64,000 nucleotides of DNA from Steromphala cineraria (GCA_916613615.1 OU744725.1:71735368-71799367); one strand, 5' to 3'. Shown: positions 1 through 12,842, counted from the stretch's first letter. The notes: a model not told the origin generated them from the sequence alone. Numbers and translations are program-made.

Positions 1-560
1 CAGATTGATAACGTTCGTAAATTCATGCTAATAGATTTTCGTGAGAACAGATTCCTAACCTACATGTAAATGTCTTTACAAGAACTAAGACAGTCAAAGA
101 GACAGAATGATAACCATTGAAATATTTCTTGAGAATGTCACTTTAAAAACTGGGAGTTTTCAACATGTGAGCTGTAAGTGAAAACTGTTGATATATTCAG
201 AACATCATCTTCCGGAGGATAAGATACAACAAGGAAACATTACGTGTCTTGTCAGTATAAGAATCAACATTTCGATCTGAATGTGGCAGTCGATTCTGGA
301 GTGTAGGAAACAAGGAGTCTCTTCCTGCTGACAGATGAACCAAGAGCAAGTTATACAAGTGAGTATACTTTAATACACATTCTCCTATTTATCTTCTACT
401 GATTATATCTTTAAAAACTGGGAGTTGTCAACAAGTGAGCTGTTTTCAACACGTGAGTATACTTAAGACAATGGTCTGCTATCTATGTTCTTCTGACTGT
501 CTCTTTAAAACTGGCAGCATAACCAAAGAGCACCAACTACGTGAGTATACTTTAATACAT
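1..560 (+). other. Repeated 5'-non-coding-exon-like units upstream of the family-C relic
   Basis: The motif GTGAGTATACTT, a good splice donor, occurs three times here (GT at 359, 453 and 541). A degenerate unit reading roughly AAAACTGGGAGTT-TCAACA-GTGAGCTG repeats at about 143-175 and 412-441, with a weaker copy near 503. The same donor follows the putative non-coding first exons of C1 and C2 (GT at 46723 and 52674), where a GTCTCTTGTCTGC stretch also resembles GTCTCTTCCTGC at about 318. I infer a multiplied 5' UTR exon for the family-C gene whose coding exon begins near 2998. No TATA box is convincing, and the true exon start may lie left of the window. Confidence 0.35.
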
Positions 561-638
561 ATTCTCCTATCTATCTTATATTTCTGCTGATAAAATATCA
601 ACATCCTTATTTCAATGTAAGGGACAGTAGCACATTAT

Positions 639-746
<108 letters not shown>

Positions 747-1343
747 CTTCTGATTCAATATAACCATACTTATTTCAATGTAAAAGGGACAGTTGAACAG
801 TTTTTGGAAATCATATTTTTGTCAAAATGTTCTTGTAAATAATAGATAATGCCCTATCATATCTTCATACGGTCAAACTACTCAGCCTGATAAGGCTAAG
901 TCCTTGAAGAAATTACCAAGTCTCAAATAAAAACACTGGCGGTATGTTTAGTGTGAATACCTTTTATTCATCTGGGGTGGGTGATGAGTTGGCTTAGGTT
1001 AACTGAACATGGTTCGTTCATTTAACAATGACATTCTTTATTAAAGAATTGCTTTTCAATAGCTAACATACATTTCCGTATTCGTTTTACCACTTATATG
1101 TATTACAGTGATTGTTTAATGGTATATATTTCATATTTGTCATGTACTTAAATATTACAATTTTTTCATATCAGTATATGTGGATGTGAGAGAGTCAATT
1201 GAAATACTTCGATTAACCCTCAAATAATTATCTAAACATTACATGGATCATTACATGACCTTCCACACTACTATCTCCACTAGTTCCACATCGTTGAGTA
1301 AATAGGGAAATTAACAAATATATGAAATAGATATATTTCATCT

Positions 1344-1628
1344 ATTGACGTATGTAAAGTAATTTTATGTTCGTAAACATTAAACCTTAAGACTTAATGT
1401 TTTATAACATTGATAATATTTTAAATATATTTACATCTTTCGAACTGCCACTAGGTCACCATTTACAAAGATACATGTAGTGAAACATGGCATTTTGCTT
1501 GATATATAAATATATTATATTGACGTATGTAAAGTAATTTTATAATTTTAAGATTTAATGTTTTATTACATTGATAATATTTTAAATATATTTACATCTT
1601 TCGAACTGTCACTTGATTCCATTTACAA
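1344..1628. repeat. Direct repeat, two ~110-125 bp units
   Basis: A block starting ATTGACGTATGTAAAGTAAT and ending near TTTCGAACTG-CACT is present at 1344-1470 and again at 1518-1628, with small indels. The spacer carries AACATGGCATTTTGCTTGAT, which recurs in similar form near 1759. No coding potential was seen. Confidence 0.8.
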
Positions 1629-1639
1629 CGAAACTGAGC

Positions 1640-1795
1640 GCTACTAAGCGCTCCGCGCGACCTCATAGGTCCGTACTTCCCGTATTCAGGTATCCAATTG
1701 TACAGCTGGGTAGACTGAGTGCAATGTGGATAAAGTGCCTTGCCCAAGGACACAACACAACATGGCATTTCGCTTGATACATCTACTGAAGGAGT
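1640..1795 (+). repeat. Dispersed-repeat-like core segment
   Basis: A GC-richer island containing CAGCTGGGTAGACTGAGTGC and AAAGTGCCTTGCCCAAGGAC. From memory it resembles a conserved core found in interspersed repeats of many aquatic animals, but this was not searched. The rest of 1-2997 shows only AT-rich DNA and chance ORFs. Confidence 0.4.
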
Positions 1796-3005
1796 TGCGA
1801 CGATACCAAGCGCTCCTGTATAGTGCTGTACTTGTGTATTATTGGGTACTAAAAGAACTTATCCTCAATCTCATTGAAACATTTTTATGCACTACGTTAC
1901 GCATAGTTTAATGTAGCTCTAGTTTAAGTGAGATTGACATTGTCAAGAATTGTACGTCTTCTCTACTTGAGATATGTAACATTGAAGGTGAACAATGCGA
2001 GGGATGTAGTCATAGAACTGCATGTTGTAAGTATAAAGTACATATGCTTTCGAATAAAGAACCAGACAATGTGTTCTAAGCTTATTTTCTACCAACGTCG
2101 TCGTCATGATTACGTCATGGATTTAGCGGTGAATATGCAACGATTTGGAACGTTTGAAATGAAACTAATATACTTTCTTATATACATCAATTAAACATAA
2201 TTAGTTACAGGATTTCAGGATACTATTATTTCACACATACATTTCAAAATGTTGTCTATACCGGACATGATGTCAGTTCTGGTTTAGTGTTAGTTCAACA
2301 TCGAAGAAATCATTTATATTTATGACCACGGAAACACTGCTCATGTGGGAATAAACTGAAGCGGTCCTAAAATCAACGGTATGTGGTCGATAATACGAAT
2401 GTCATTTCAGTATGTCACGATGATTCCTAGGTTTCACTGATAAAGCTTGCAGCGTATGTCAATAAACGATTAACAGATTCTGAACAAGACTTAGTTTATA
2501 TGAAATAGGTGTTCCCTTTTTTCGACTTTGTTTCGATACTTGAAGAAGACACCAAAAACATCTTCTTTGAGAGGCATTTTAGAAGTTGGAATGACAATAA
2601 TGCTGAGGAATATATGGATGACAACTTCTATGTTCATTGTATGCGACGTGTCGACACAGATTCTTGTGTCGTTCCACCAAAAACATCACTGCGAAAAAAA
2701 GGATGTAATTTTTTTTACAAATGGTCATTAGCTTAACCTATCTTTCTGTGGCTGATCAAGGGAAGAGGGAGTTCCACATAGAGTAAATAGTGAGAGTCGT
2801 TTCCATGATAAGAAATCATTATGTAATCACTTTTTACCTTTCAATCATATCTAATATAAGCAAATTGTCCTATCGACTCATATTCTATGGTCGAAAGAAT
2901 AATGCAATAGTTGCACTTGTGTCCCCCGTAGAGTGCACCCCTCCCTACAAAAAATATTTATCCGCCCCGTCATACGTTGCTTACTGGAATTTTTCAGAAT
3001 ACAGG

Positions 3006-3552
3006 ATGCTTCTCAAGTACACCATCATCCTCTTGGTGACCTTTGCATGTACGAGCCCGGAAGCTAGTGGAGATTCCGAGACAAGTAAAGAAGTCGTAGT
3101 CGAATCTGAAGAAGGGTTCGTCATGGAGGACGACAGTGTCGGACCGTTAGGACCGATCGTCCAAATTGACGGCATTGTCGGACGTGACGGAAAGACTGTC
3201 AAAAGTAACGCCATTGTCGGACCGATCGTCAGGGGGGTCAACATTGTCAGACCTGAGGGAAAGATCGTCAAAAGAGACGTTATTAACGATACCATAGGGA
3301 CGATAAAAAGAGTCGCCAGCAATAGTCCCGACTTGGACTCGGTGACGGTGACCATTGCTACTACGAGAGAATGCAGGTATACCTGTCCAATGTAAGTCTA
3401 GAGGTCCAGAGTCCTTATCGAGGATAAAAGATACATGGATATCGAGACGGAAGCAAACAAAATGTCACTTCATATGGCACAATTGATGAGAAAAACTGTT
3501 GCTGGTCTTGCCAAGGACCGTCTGGCAAAGAACTGTACATGCCCTGCTAATG
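3006..3552 (+). pseudogene. Broken paralogue (D) of the small secreted GPI-type precursor family
   Basis: An acceptor (TTTTTCAG, ends 2997) precedes ATG 3006. The product starts MLLKYTIILLVTFACTSP, a signal peptide like that of C3 (MVGKHSLLLLVSLACIALA), followed by GDSETSKE (C3: EDSETFEE) and later GKIVKRDVINDTI (C3: RRIVKRDILDDI). Between them is a low-complexity insert of imperfect GPIV/DGIVGRDGK repeats (about residues 43-90) absent from C3. TAA at 3393 and TAG at 3399 interrupt the frame. The same frame then continues to an Ala-Asn-Gly with a donor-like AATG|GTACCT at 3552, the position and phase (1) where C3 exon ends (GCAAATG|GTAGAT). I saw no matching GPI-tail exon downstream. It is most simply a pseudogene. 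A shortened secreted protein ending at 3393 is the alternative. Confidence 0.6.
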
Positions 3553-3559
3553 GTACCTT

Positions 3560-4507
3560 TTTCCTTTGATATAATATACACCTCTGTTCATATTTACCGA
3601 GGCGAAGCCTAGGATACGAAGCATTGAAATCAAATATATATACATGTAACTAATTGTGTTTTTAATTTACAAACAACGAAATGCCCTCAATATATCTATC
3701 TGCAAATGAAATAACTGCAGACATAATACACGTCCTTTTTGAACTCAAATCGTTCATTATTATCTGAAAGATAAAGAGAACGGATATCCGAATGCGCCGA
3801 TGTGCTGATACAATATTCGCCATTGAATAAAATAATAGTAGACTAAATCTAAAACTTTCCCTACGCCTTCTGTTGTCTTAAAGGGACACAATACCCTCCT
3901 ATGGCAAATCATAATATTTAGTAAATACCGGGACGGGCTCTTTGATTTTGTTATTGTTTTGCAGTTGCATGCTGGGAAATATTTCGACTGGTTATACGAC
4001 TACAATGCGCTAGAATTAAACGCTCTTCTGCTCAACTGATCATGGAATACTATAGAGAATAAAGGCATATTTACCACTATGGGTTTGAAACCACAAAGAA
4101 AGAAGCTTTACAAATTCACAGTGTAACAAATGATCTGGGTCAGACGAAATCTTATGGAATAGAAAAGGTGACGTAAAGCAGTGAAATTTACTGGCTGAAT
4201 TGCTCATTCCTAGCGTTTTTAGATACAGAAAACAGATGAAAAGGTGGAAATCTCATTAAGAAGACTGCCAGAAGTATCGGCGTCACAGTGGTCAGACTCT
4301 TAACCTATCCATAGACTCAGTCACATTTTATCGTCGCTTTTGTAACGTGTGCACTTGATTTGCTCTTTGGCCATTACGGGTAAGCGGCGTCCCCTAGCTA
4401 TTCAGTATGAACTGACAATGCAGTAAACGTCATGAGAAAGAAGGTTGATGAGCGTTGTAGAATATTAGCCTGACGTGCATAAATACTTGCTGAAGGTATG
4501 ACTTTAT
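3560..4507. other. Interval without recognised gene
   Basis: AT-rich sequence with only short chance reading frames. I recognise nothing in it. Confidence 0.6.
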
Positions 4508-4547
4508 ATAAGGATTGTTTTACATGTTTTGTGCCTCTATCGATGTA

Positions 4548-5996
4548 TAATTACAAAATGGATTTGTTACACTAATTTCCGGGATTCTGATTGGACGAGA
4601 GCGCTCAAAAACCTGCTGCCATTTCTCGATAAATGCAGAAAAATTTGCAACCATACCATGTGCATTCATTCCTTGTGACGTCACAATCACTTGACGCAAT
4701 AGTTCGGTTTTGACAGTTGCGAGTTACGTTCTGTTGCAAAGACAGATATAACATATCTTATCACTTCCCACCTGCGTTTGTAACAAGTAAATACATTCTT
4801 CTCCCTGACACAATCCATACATTCACCGGAAAAACTGCATTTAAATAACTACGAGTCCTCAATCTTGTTCGCTCGGCAAACAGCGGCATTTTGAACGTCG
4901 TGTGATATGCTAATTAGGGTTATTCCGAAAATGCGGATTCCGGTTAAAACGAATTGTGATTGCATGAGTGTCAATGGTTGCGAAAACGAAATTAAATCTT
5001 CGGCCGTTTTAGTTTATGGAGTTCTCAATTTTGATTCAACTTTGTATTGTTTCGTGTAACAAACCACAATTTCACGACATTGATGACAGATTTTTTGAAA
5101 ATAGTTAGGAAAAACTTTGTTAAAATGTTGATTTTGTAATTATAAGGATTGTTTTACATGTTTTGTGCCTCTTTCGATGTATAACAGCAACAAATTTTGT
5201 ATAAAATCGCGTAGCGTAGCGGAGCGATTTTATACAAAATTTGTTGCTGTTATACATCGAAAGAGGCACAAAACATGTAAAACAATCATTAAATAACAGC
5301 AACAAATTGTATAAAATCGCGTAGCGTAGCGTAGCGATTTTATACAAAATTTGTTGCTGTTATACATCGATAGAGGCACAAAACATGTAAAACAATCCTT
5401 ATAATTACAAAATCAACATTTTAACAAGGTTTTTTTAATTATTTTCAAACAATCTGTCATCAATGTCGTGTAATTGTGGTTTGTTACACGAAACAATACA
5501 AAGTTGAATCAAAATTGAGAACTCCATAAACTAAAACGGCCGAAGATTTAATTTCGTTTTCGCAACCATTGACACTCATGCAATCACAATTCGTTTTAAC
5601 CGGAATCCGCATTTTCGGAATAACCCTAATTAGCATATCACACGACGTTCAAAATGTCCGCCGTTTGCCGAGCGAACAAGCTTGAGGACTCGTAGTTATT
5701 TAAATGCAGTCTTCCCGGGGAATGTATGGATTGTGTCAGGGAGAAGAATGTATTTACTTGTTACAAACGCAGGTGGGAAGTGATAAGATATGTTATATCT
5801 GTCTTTGCAACAGAACGTAACTCGCAACTGTCAAAACCGAACTATTGCGTCAAGTGATTGTGACGTCACAAGGAATGAATGCACATGGTATGGTTGCAAA
5901 TTTTTCTGCATTTATCGAGAAATGGCAGCAGGTTTTTGAGCGCTCTCGTCCAATCAGAATCCCGGAAATTAGTGTAACAAAATCATTTTGTAATTA
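4548..5996. repeat. 1.45-kb near-perfect palindrome (giant foldback element)
   Basis: The left arm (about 4548-5141) reappears as its reverse complement at about 5399-5996. Ends read TAATTACAAAATGGATTTGT and, inverted, ACAAAATCATTTTGTAATTA. Matching landmarks include CCGGGATTCTGATTGGACGAG / CTCGTCCAATCAGAATCCCGG and GTGACGTCAC in both arms. The arms are about 590 bp with few mismatches. The 257-bp centre holds two smaller hairpins. A half-copy of the central unit also lies outside the left arm at 4509-4547, so elements are nested. There is no protein-coding content. I infer a non-autonomous foldback transposon. Confidence 0.85.
5142..5398. repeat. Two nested hairpins in the palindrome centre
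   Basis: The unit AGGATTGTTTTACATGTTTT...GCAACAAATTTTGTATAAAATCGC, loop CGTAGCGTAGCG, then its reverse complement. It is followed by a second, 5'-shortened copy. Both have the same GTAGC-rich loop. Confidence 0.85.
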
Positions 5997-6221
5997 TTTA
6001 ATTGTATATATTCAATAAATGAAATGCATATTGATTGATCAATTCATTGGATTTTGTTATTATTTGAGCGCCAATACCTTTACATAATGATGGTCTCGTC
6101 CGAAGCAACTGAATTTGTTCTGCGAAGTGAGGCATCATTATTTAAAAAATAATTGTTTTAACTAACCATAATTTTCAACTGATTTTATATAAAATGCGAG
6201 TAATTGTTAAGGATATCTCAT

Positions 6222-6371
6222 ATAAGAAATAGAAAACTCGTTGTTGTGCATCTATCGTTGAATAAAACATATCAGAGATCATAAAACACTCAGGGCGCCC
6301 TTCGTGTTTTATGCTCCCTGCTATGTTTTATTCAACGATAGATACACACCAACTCGTCTTCTATTTCTTAA
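6222..6371. repeat. 150-bp foldback element
   Basis: The left arm (AAGAAATAGAAAACTCG...CATCTATCGTTGAATAAAAC) is mirrored by the right arm (GTTTTATTCAACGATAGAT...CGTCTTCTATTTCTT), with the centre near GGGCGCCC. It is a short inverted-repeat element without coding capacity. Confidence 0.8.
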
Positions 6372-9300
6372 ATAATCATAATAAATGTGCATTAAATCTG
6401 TCCCCGCCACTGTCTAAGTGTTTGAACTGTGTTTCGCTCAAAATCCTTTAATCTCGTTTGTATCAAACTATAGTCTATGCATATAGGAGATAATTATCTA
6501 CCGGATGGTGAACGAATATCATATAACCTTTGACAAAATAGGTTTTATCGATTTCAAATGACCCAACCGGTATCTGCACGTGATCCTGATGACTCTTTTA
6601 TTCTATGCTCCCATTGGCTATAAAATATTGGTTTCTGTGGTTGAAATAAAAACTTCCTATGTTTATATTTTTTGCTCTGTTGTTTTCTGCTTAACGTGTG
6701 ATGCCAAAATTGTTTCGATGTAATGCCATAAAATGTTGACAAACAATTATTTTGTATGGTTTGTATTGTATTGCATTAAGCCAAATAGTTCGTATATTAA
6801 GCTTTCCCCAAAAGGACTGAACAACATATCTTTGCAAATAAGCTCTGTTTAATTCAGATTGAATGTTGAAAAAACAATGTGATTATATATATTCTTATGG
6901 TTAAATTATAAGGCAAAATGGGGAACTAATGTCCCATATATGACATTTTGAATTGATACGACCTGAGATATTTGGCAGTTATATCAACTAAGGTAATTTT
7001 TTTTATTCAATACGAAACAAGAACAAATCATATTTGAATCAAAAAGTGTGTAGACTTGTATATTTTAACCATTTTAGCGCTTAATGCGCTTTTAGCTATT
7101 TTATTGTGTTTTTAGTGTCTCATAGGCCATTGTTGGCCGGACGGCGTGCTATATTTGCCGTTTATAATATCTAGTCTGAAGAATATGTACGCTGTGTGAC
7201 ACTAAAAAAAAATATTTTTCTTCTTCTTCTTCTTCTTCTTGTCATGTAACCCGTCATGGAAATCACATCAATTGACTTCTGATTGGCAACCTTATGGACG
7301 CCTTATCTTAAAGAGCCACTGCGTCAGCTGCTTTTGGTCAAATATGGAAAACTTTATCAACAGTGTCATGAAGAAGTATCAACTGTTGCAGGAAATTATG
7401 TATTTACTTAATTATTTAAAGTTGTAAAGTGACAATTGGAAGGTTTGAAGTAGCGGTTATGATCGAAACCGGACATTGACGCGCGTCAATCACTTTCAAT
7501 TAATTTTGGGAACTTATATATAGAAAGAAGACATAATGACAATAACGACTTTATAATGAGTTATAGGTTATATCACTAGCAGCCATTGAATTTCGACGCT
7601 TTGGCTTCAAAGAATACTTTTAATTGTTTTAAGATTTTCAGTGAAAAAAAGTATTTATATATCATACGATTTCTATATTTGAGGATGAGTTATTTTTTAT
7701 AGATTTTATAATTTGTTATAATGATTTATGCCATTTACGTTTCTATCAAGGTAAAGCAATATATGATGAAAATCACGGAGTGGTTCTAAGTTTATTCTTC
7801 GTATCGACCGAAGGCCTACAACAGTCTATCCAATTGTGCGACTGTCAGAGTGGCCTCCCTTGGATTAAAAGATTTTAAAACCGTTACTCTTCCTTTTAAT
7901 ACTACTATTTTTATCATACAGTCAAATATTTTCCATTTTCATCATGACCTTAATTCGATTTTTATTTCATTTTCATCACAGTTTCATGAGAATATTTTGC
8001 CATCCAATTAAACATATTTTCATAATTTTATTTCAATAATTTTAGTTTGTTTAATAGCACGACCTAAACATTTTGAAATAATTTTTGTAGATAGTTTAAC
8101 TAAAGTGAGGACTTAAGTTGTTGATTTCAGAATGTATAATATCTTTAAAAGAGGTGAACATTATGAAACAAGTTTCCAAACTCGACTTCAGCAAAGAAAG
8201 GTAAACACCCAACACTAAAAATAACAAACTGATCACCATATAAGCACATACACAGGCATACAAGTCTCATTTATGAGAAATTTTATAAATGATAAATTAT
8301 TTCATTGATACATAGTGATTAAGTTCAAAGGATGATTAATTTTACATAATTGATGATTAATTTACATGAAGTACACACATTAAGATTATCGATAGAACGA
8401 GCTTATAGTTCCCTTAATTTATGATGGACCGAAGTACATTTCAATGCAGTATATCCTCAACTGTCAGTCGCAATATCAATATTTAGTTACAAATGCTTAT
8501 TGTATGTGACCTTTGTCTCCCTGGAATGAAGGTCAATTCATGTAACAGGGGTGGATGAATAAAATGTTGAAAATAAAAAAAAATATTTAGAGACTGTGTC
8601 ACTTTTCCCGTGAATCATTGAGCGCAGAGGCTGTTTCCGGTCTTCTGACAACACTGTGACGTCACACGAACCGAAGATTGTTGACACTGAAAAGGTCAGG
8701 TCATTTGAAGCACAGGGACAGGGTTCACGTATTGCCCCATTTTGTTAAAACTTCCACAGCAGAAATCTAACTGTGAGTATATCAGTCGAATTACGTGATC
8801 AATACTTATCAAAGAAAATGAATATTTATTTTATTCGAAGATATTTTATTATCGACTTAAGCAAACATTCTTCAAAGGTAGACTGACTCGCTGACCTGTT
8901 TATGTTGTGGAATTTCGAGATCAAGTCTATGTGTCGACAGTTCTAATGTTCTTCCATTCAATCGGACAGTTATGAAAAGGGATTGATACACAATTTCCGC
9001 ACGTTAATGCTTTCAAACCCTTTCAGTGTATAGGGCTCGCTTTAAACCAAGAGCTCCCATCATTAATTTCGCTGAATCGTGCATTTCTTAGCGCAGTTCA
9101 TTGATGCTACAGTCTATTGCTAGTCACAACCAGATTATATCATTCGTGCTTGGAGGGTTAACTTTATTTCCGTACTTTCTGACGATCGCATGAATTATGG
9201 TCAGATGTAACTCACGGTCTTGAAGGTATGTTGCTAAATACCTAGATCTTAACTTCTTATGAATGTCGTTATACGCTTGGAAATGTACTGTCATCCGAAC

Positions 9301-9877
9301 AATTTTGATATGTTAATTTCGAAATAATGAAACCGTCAACAAATGATTTGGAGACGAGCCCTTAGTCTAGAAGGAGCTATGTGAGTCACATTGTTAACCC
9401 CCTTGATAACTGCCTTCACTGTTTCAACACCATAAACATGTTAAAGTTGACTTTAGACACTTTTAATAGATCCGAAAATTTATTTCAAGGGCATGGACGG
9501 GCTCATAAATAGAAATAAGTAGGCTGGAGTATTTTAGGGTCGCATAATGTATAAATATATTCATGCATTTCTAAGAATTTGTCATTTTCATTTTTAAAAA
9601 AAATCGTTTTTGACCAACTCCTTTCATTCATGGTAGACACGTACATGTATACTTATTATTAACATATACATTATAAATAAATATTAAGTATTGTTTTGTA
9701 CACCTTTTGGTCCGGTAAACAGAAGATTTCTTTTGAGTTTCATATATTCAACCATTTTTTCTAAATATGATACAGATACAAAAGTGTTCTTCAATCAGTG
9801 TGTCTAAGTACATTGTTTTACGATGTGACGGTATCTAGACATCAGGATTGACTCGTTATGTCATAGAGGATGACCAT
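6372..9877. other. 3.5-kb interval without recognised gene
   Basis: AT-rich DNA with a (TTC)n run at 7218-7240 and poly-A/T tracts. The only gene-like signal is the CRE-plus-donor segment at 8590-8772. Confidence 0.55.
8590..8772 (+). promoter_or_regulatory. Possible orphan promoter and first exon with a CRE site
   Basis: The palindrome GTGACGTCAC (8656-8665) is a perfect CRE/ATF core. It lies in a locally GC-richer stretch that ends with a strong donor, ATCTAACT|GTGAGTAT (GT at 8773). No open frame is attached, so it could be a non-coding first exon for a downstream gene such as C3. This is speculative. Confidence 0.25.
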
Positions 9878-10321
9878 TAGGGGTGACTATTGACCCCCAA
9901 AAGAACTGTTGCAAAAGCGATACTCTATTGTGAGTAGATTTTGTAATAGCAATAGTCTATTGCGGGGTACTATTGCGATAGTTTATCAATGGAGGAAAGA
10001 CATAGTTTGCTGCTTTGTTTGTGATGATTTCAAACGAGGCCGCACCTGTGAAAGTCGTATTTTAAACTGACAAGAAGGTTATCAATTGTATATCCCGGTT
10101 GCTGCATTAGCTCTCAACTATCTGTTGTATGTGTTTTTAATTTTTTCAATTGTGAAAATACGTGTTTTTGTGGTAATTGTACTTGTATTTTGAACTTAAC
10201 AACTAAAATTTGATACTATCGATTGTTTGACGTGTTATCGATACTATTTATCGTTTCAAAAATGACTATGAATAAAGTACTATCGGCACAGCAACTCTCT
10301 CGATAGGTCGATACACCCCTA
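9878..10321. mobile_element. ~440-bp TIR element (TAGGGGTG ends)
   Basis: TAGGGGTG at 9878 and CACCCCTA ending 10321 form short terminal inverted repeats. The inverted match extends weakly inward (ACTATTGACC versus the complement of GGTCGATA). The interior is rich in CTATCGAT/CTATTG motifs. The 7-bp word TGACCAT flanks both ends, three bases away on the right. The shape suggests a hAT-like MITE. Confidence 0.45.
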
Positions 10322-11150
10322 ATTTGACCATATTTGCATACATAATTACAACAGACTTTCTTACAAGAGCGCATAATATGAATTTGAACAAGGTAAAATA
10401 TTGTTACATAGATTGCAAACTTGTTTATAATTGTACTATTATATTCTGATTCGATGATTAAACATATATATGAAAATAACTTCTGAAATAATCATATTTT
10501 GAGGAGATATCGTCGAAAGATCTAGTATGATATATAACTGGCTTTGTTATAATTGATTTAGATTGCTTTCTTGTATACAGTGGCTACATTTTATCTTCAA
10601 GGAATGAGAAACCGATAGCCCCTGTATATATCTATAATGTAACAATTACTTTGAAAAGGTCAGCGTTATCCAGTTGAGTATGAATTGTACATACAAATTA
10701 AGTGTTTCCTGTTATTCAGAGCATATTGCTGACCTCCGAGCATCGGGGTCATTGGTTTATCTTTACAACTAACGCGTAAAAACGGATACTGGAGTTTGCA
10801 TCGTGAATCGCCACTTCATGTCAGGAAAGTCATGTTAATGGTTAATGATTGAAGCAGGATTTACAACAAAAAGGCCAAGGTTCAGTTTTGAAAAAGAGTA
10901 CGATTACACATGTATAACAGATATTACATATAGACGATAGATTGCATTGAAGTTGCACAGAGAACATTTTGTTAGTTACCTTATTCAAAAATGAAAAACT
11001 AGAAAAATGTTATATTCATGAGAATAAATAATTTTAGAAAACTACTATTCTATGATAAAAAAAATCCGGGCAATTATAACATTATTTCTTAAATCACATT
11101 AAAAGCAAATTTGATTGGTTGTATTTTTTAGTGAACTCTATACGGTCCTG
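10322..11150. other. Interval without recognised gene
   Basis: AT-rich DNA with no ORF above chance and no repeat that I could define. Confidence 0.55.
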
Positions 11151-11500
11151 TTAAAGGGGCAGTGGCGCGTTTCTAGGAAGAATATAAGTTGTCAGGATAA
11201 TGAAAATAAATAGTTTTAAATTGAAAGATAATGTATTTTAACTAAATGAAGCAGTAATAAATGAAATATGTAATGTTAAGTTCAGCCATGCGCTTCCTCT
11301 TTCTTACACAATGAAATAAAGGTGTTCACTTATAAATGGCCGTCAATGGACTTAATGTAATTTTTATGATTTGTTCTCTGACTACAAATGATTGGTTTGA
11401 TAACGAGATTTTTGACACTTTCAAAATATTACATTTAGCATCATCATACGATCTTAGTGAAAATAACAAAATTTCAAAAACGTGCTAATGTCCCTTTCAG
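11151..11500. mobile_element. TTAA-MITE copy 1 (diverged)
   Basis: It begins TTAAAGGGGCAGTGGCGCG and ends CGTGCTAATGTCCCTTTC. The family consensus is TTAA-AGGGGCAGTAGCACGTTTTT...AAAAACGTGCTACTGCCCCT-TTAA, about 360 bp, with long subterminal inverted similarity and no ORF. The TTAA at both ends suggests piggyBac-type target duplication. Confidence 0.75.
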
Positions 11501-12233
11501 TATCGTTTCAGTTGGCATTAAATTAATGAACTTGCATTTTTAACGAGATAATCCTTAAGTCAAAGCACATGATAATGTTACTTACATCTTTGCCACATGA
11601 CATTAATATGAAATATATTTTACGTCGCTGAAAGCAAGGCATACATGTGCATGTATAAAGGACTGTAAAAAACCGTAGGAGTAGAAAATGAAATCTTAAC
11701 GTTTGCAATCACTGACTTAGTCATTGTTAAGGTAAACTTTACCAAATGTGTCGAAAATAGAAAAACGGCTAAAAAAACATTTATGATATTTACATAATTT
11801 TATTGATATTTGTCAGTGTATAAAGTTTCTTTCAAGGCCCATGTTTATTAGCAGATCGATATTTTTGCAGCATTTCCCTGTTGCCCGTTTTCAAAAAACG
11901 TCTTCGTAAGATCTGATCTGATCTTTTAACAGTTTTCCCAAGACAGAGTGTAATACAAGGAGGTTTCAGTTCAGTACTAAGTGAATTATCACAAATGCTG
12001 TAAGTAATTTAGAATATAAAGGCAACGTGATGATACACTTAACCTGTAGTTATTCATACATGTCATGTTTGCAAATGAAGGTTTGACATTTGTGACATTC
12101 CTGGCCGTATAGTGTATCGATAATCATGTATCTTGAACGGTCACGCCCTTACAGGTAAACACACAAGTTAATTACGTTTGACATAGAGGCTGTATAGTAA
12201 GCCTACACTGAACAAACGTTCTAACACATGTTT
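11501..12233. other. Interval without recognised gene
   Basis: Nothing beyond AT-rich sequence and short chance ORFs on both strands. Confidence 0.55.
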
Positions 12234-12842
12234 GCAATATTTCAATCTAAATAAATTTAGATCAACAGATTTTTTATTTTGTAATACTGTTGATCTAAGA
12301 TTGACCAGTGTGAGAGATCGCCCGGTGACCTTTCGTATGCAAATAAGGAATTCGCGATTTGATCAATCAAATTCGACGTCACAAACAGTTCCAAGTTTCT
12401 CATTCAAGAAGTGAACGAAAGAAACATATCATAGCTTATGGCTTGTTCTCAACAGTGTGCATTGTGAAACATAAATCTTGTTTTTGGTACCGATAAGAAC
12501 CATATTATTAGGTTGATTTTATTTTGGTTGTATAAAATAGTTTTAGTTTTATGATTCACAAAAAAAATCACTATTTTAAAATTATTTTGATGGAAATGAA
12601 AGAAATTAGTACAAATAGTTTTGATAAAAAATGAGTTACCTCCCCTTGCATGCGGATTTTCGTAAATATTGACATTTATCATGCTCTAACTTTGTGATTA
12701 TTATTCGCCACGTTAGTATCTGTGCGATGTGCATTCATCATTTGCCATTGACAACTAGCAAATACTAGCAAAAAATCTTAGATCAACAGTATGGCCAAAT
12801 ATAAAACCTGTTGATCTTAATTTATTTAGATTTGCAATATTT
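12234..12842. mobile_element. Inverted-repeat element with 9-bp target duplication (long form)
   Basis: The TIR CAATCTAAATAAATTTAGAT starts at 12243 and its inverted copy ends at about 12833. The 9-bp word GCAATATTT directly flanks both ends (12234-12242 and 12834-12842). A 9-bp duplication is typical of Mutator-like (MULE) transposition. The ~590-bp body has no transposase frame. A 92-bp relative with the same TIR lies at 26757-26848. Confidence 0.7.

Noticed and set aside
5120..5347. 75-codon minus-strand frame
   Set aside because: It lies within the palindrome centre and reflects the hairpin repeat.
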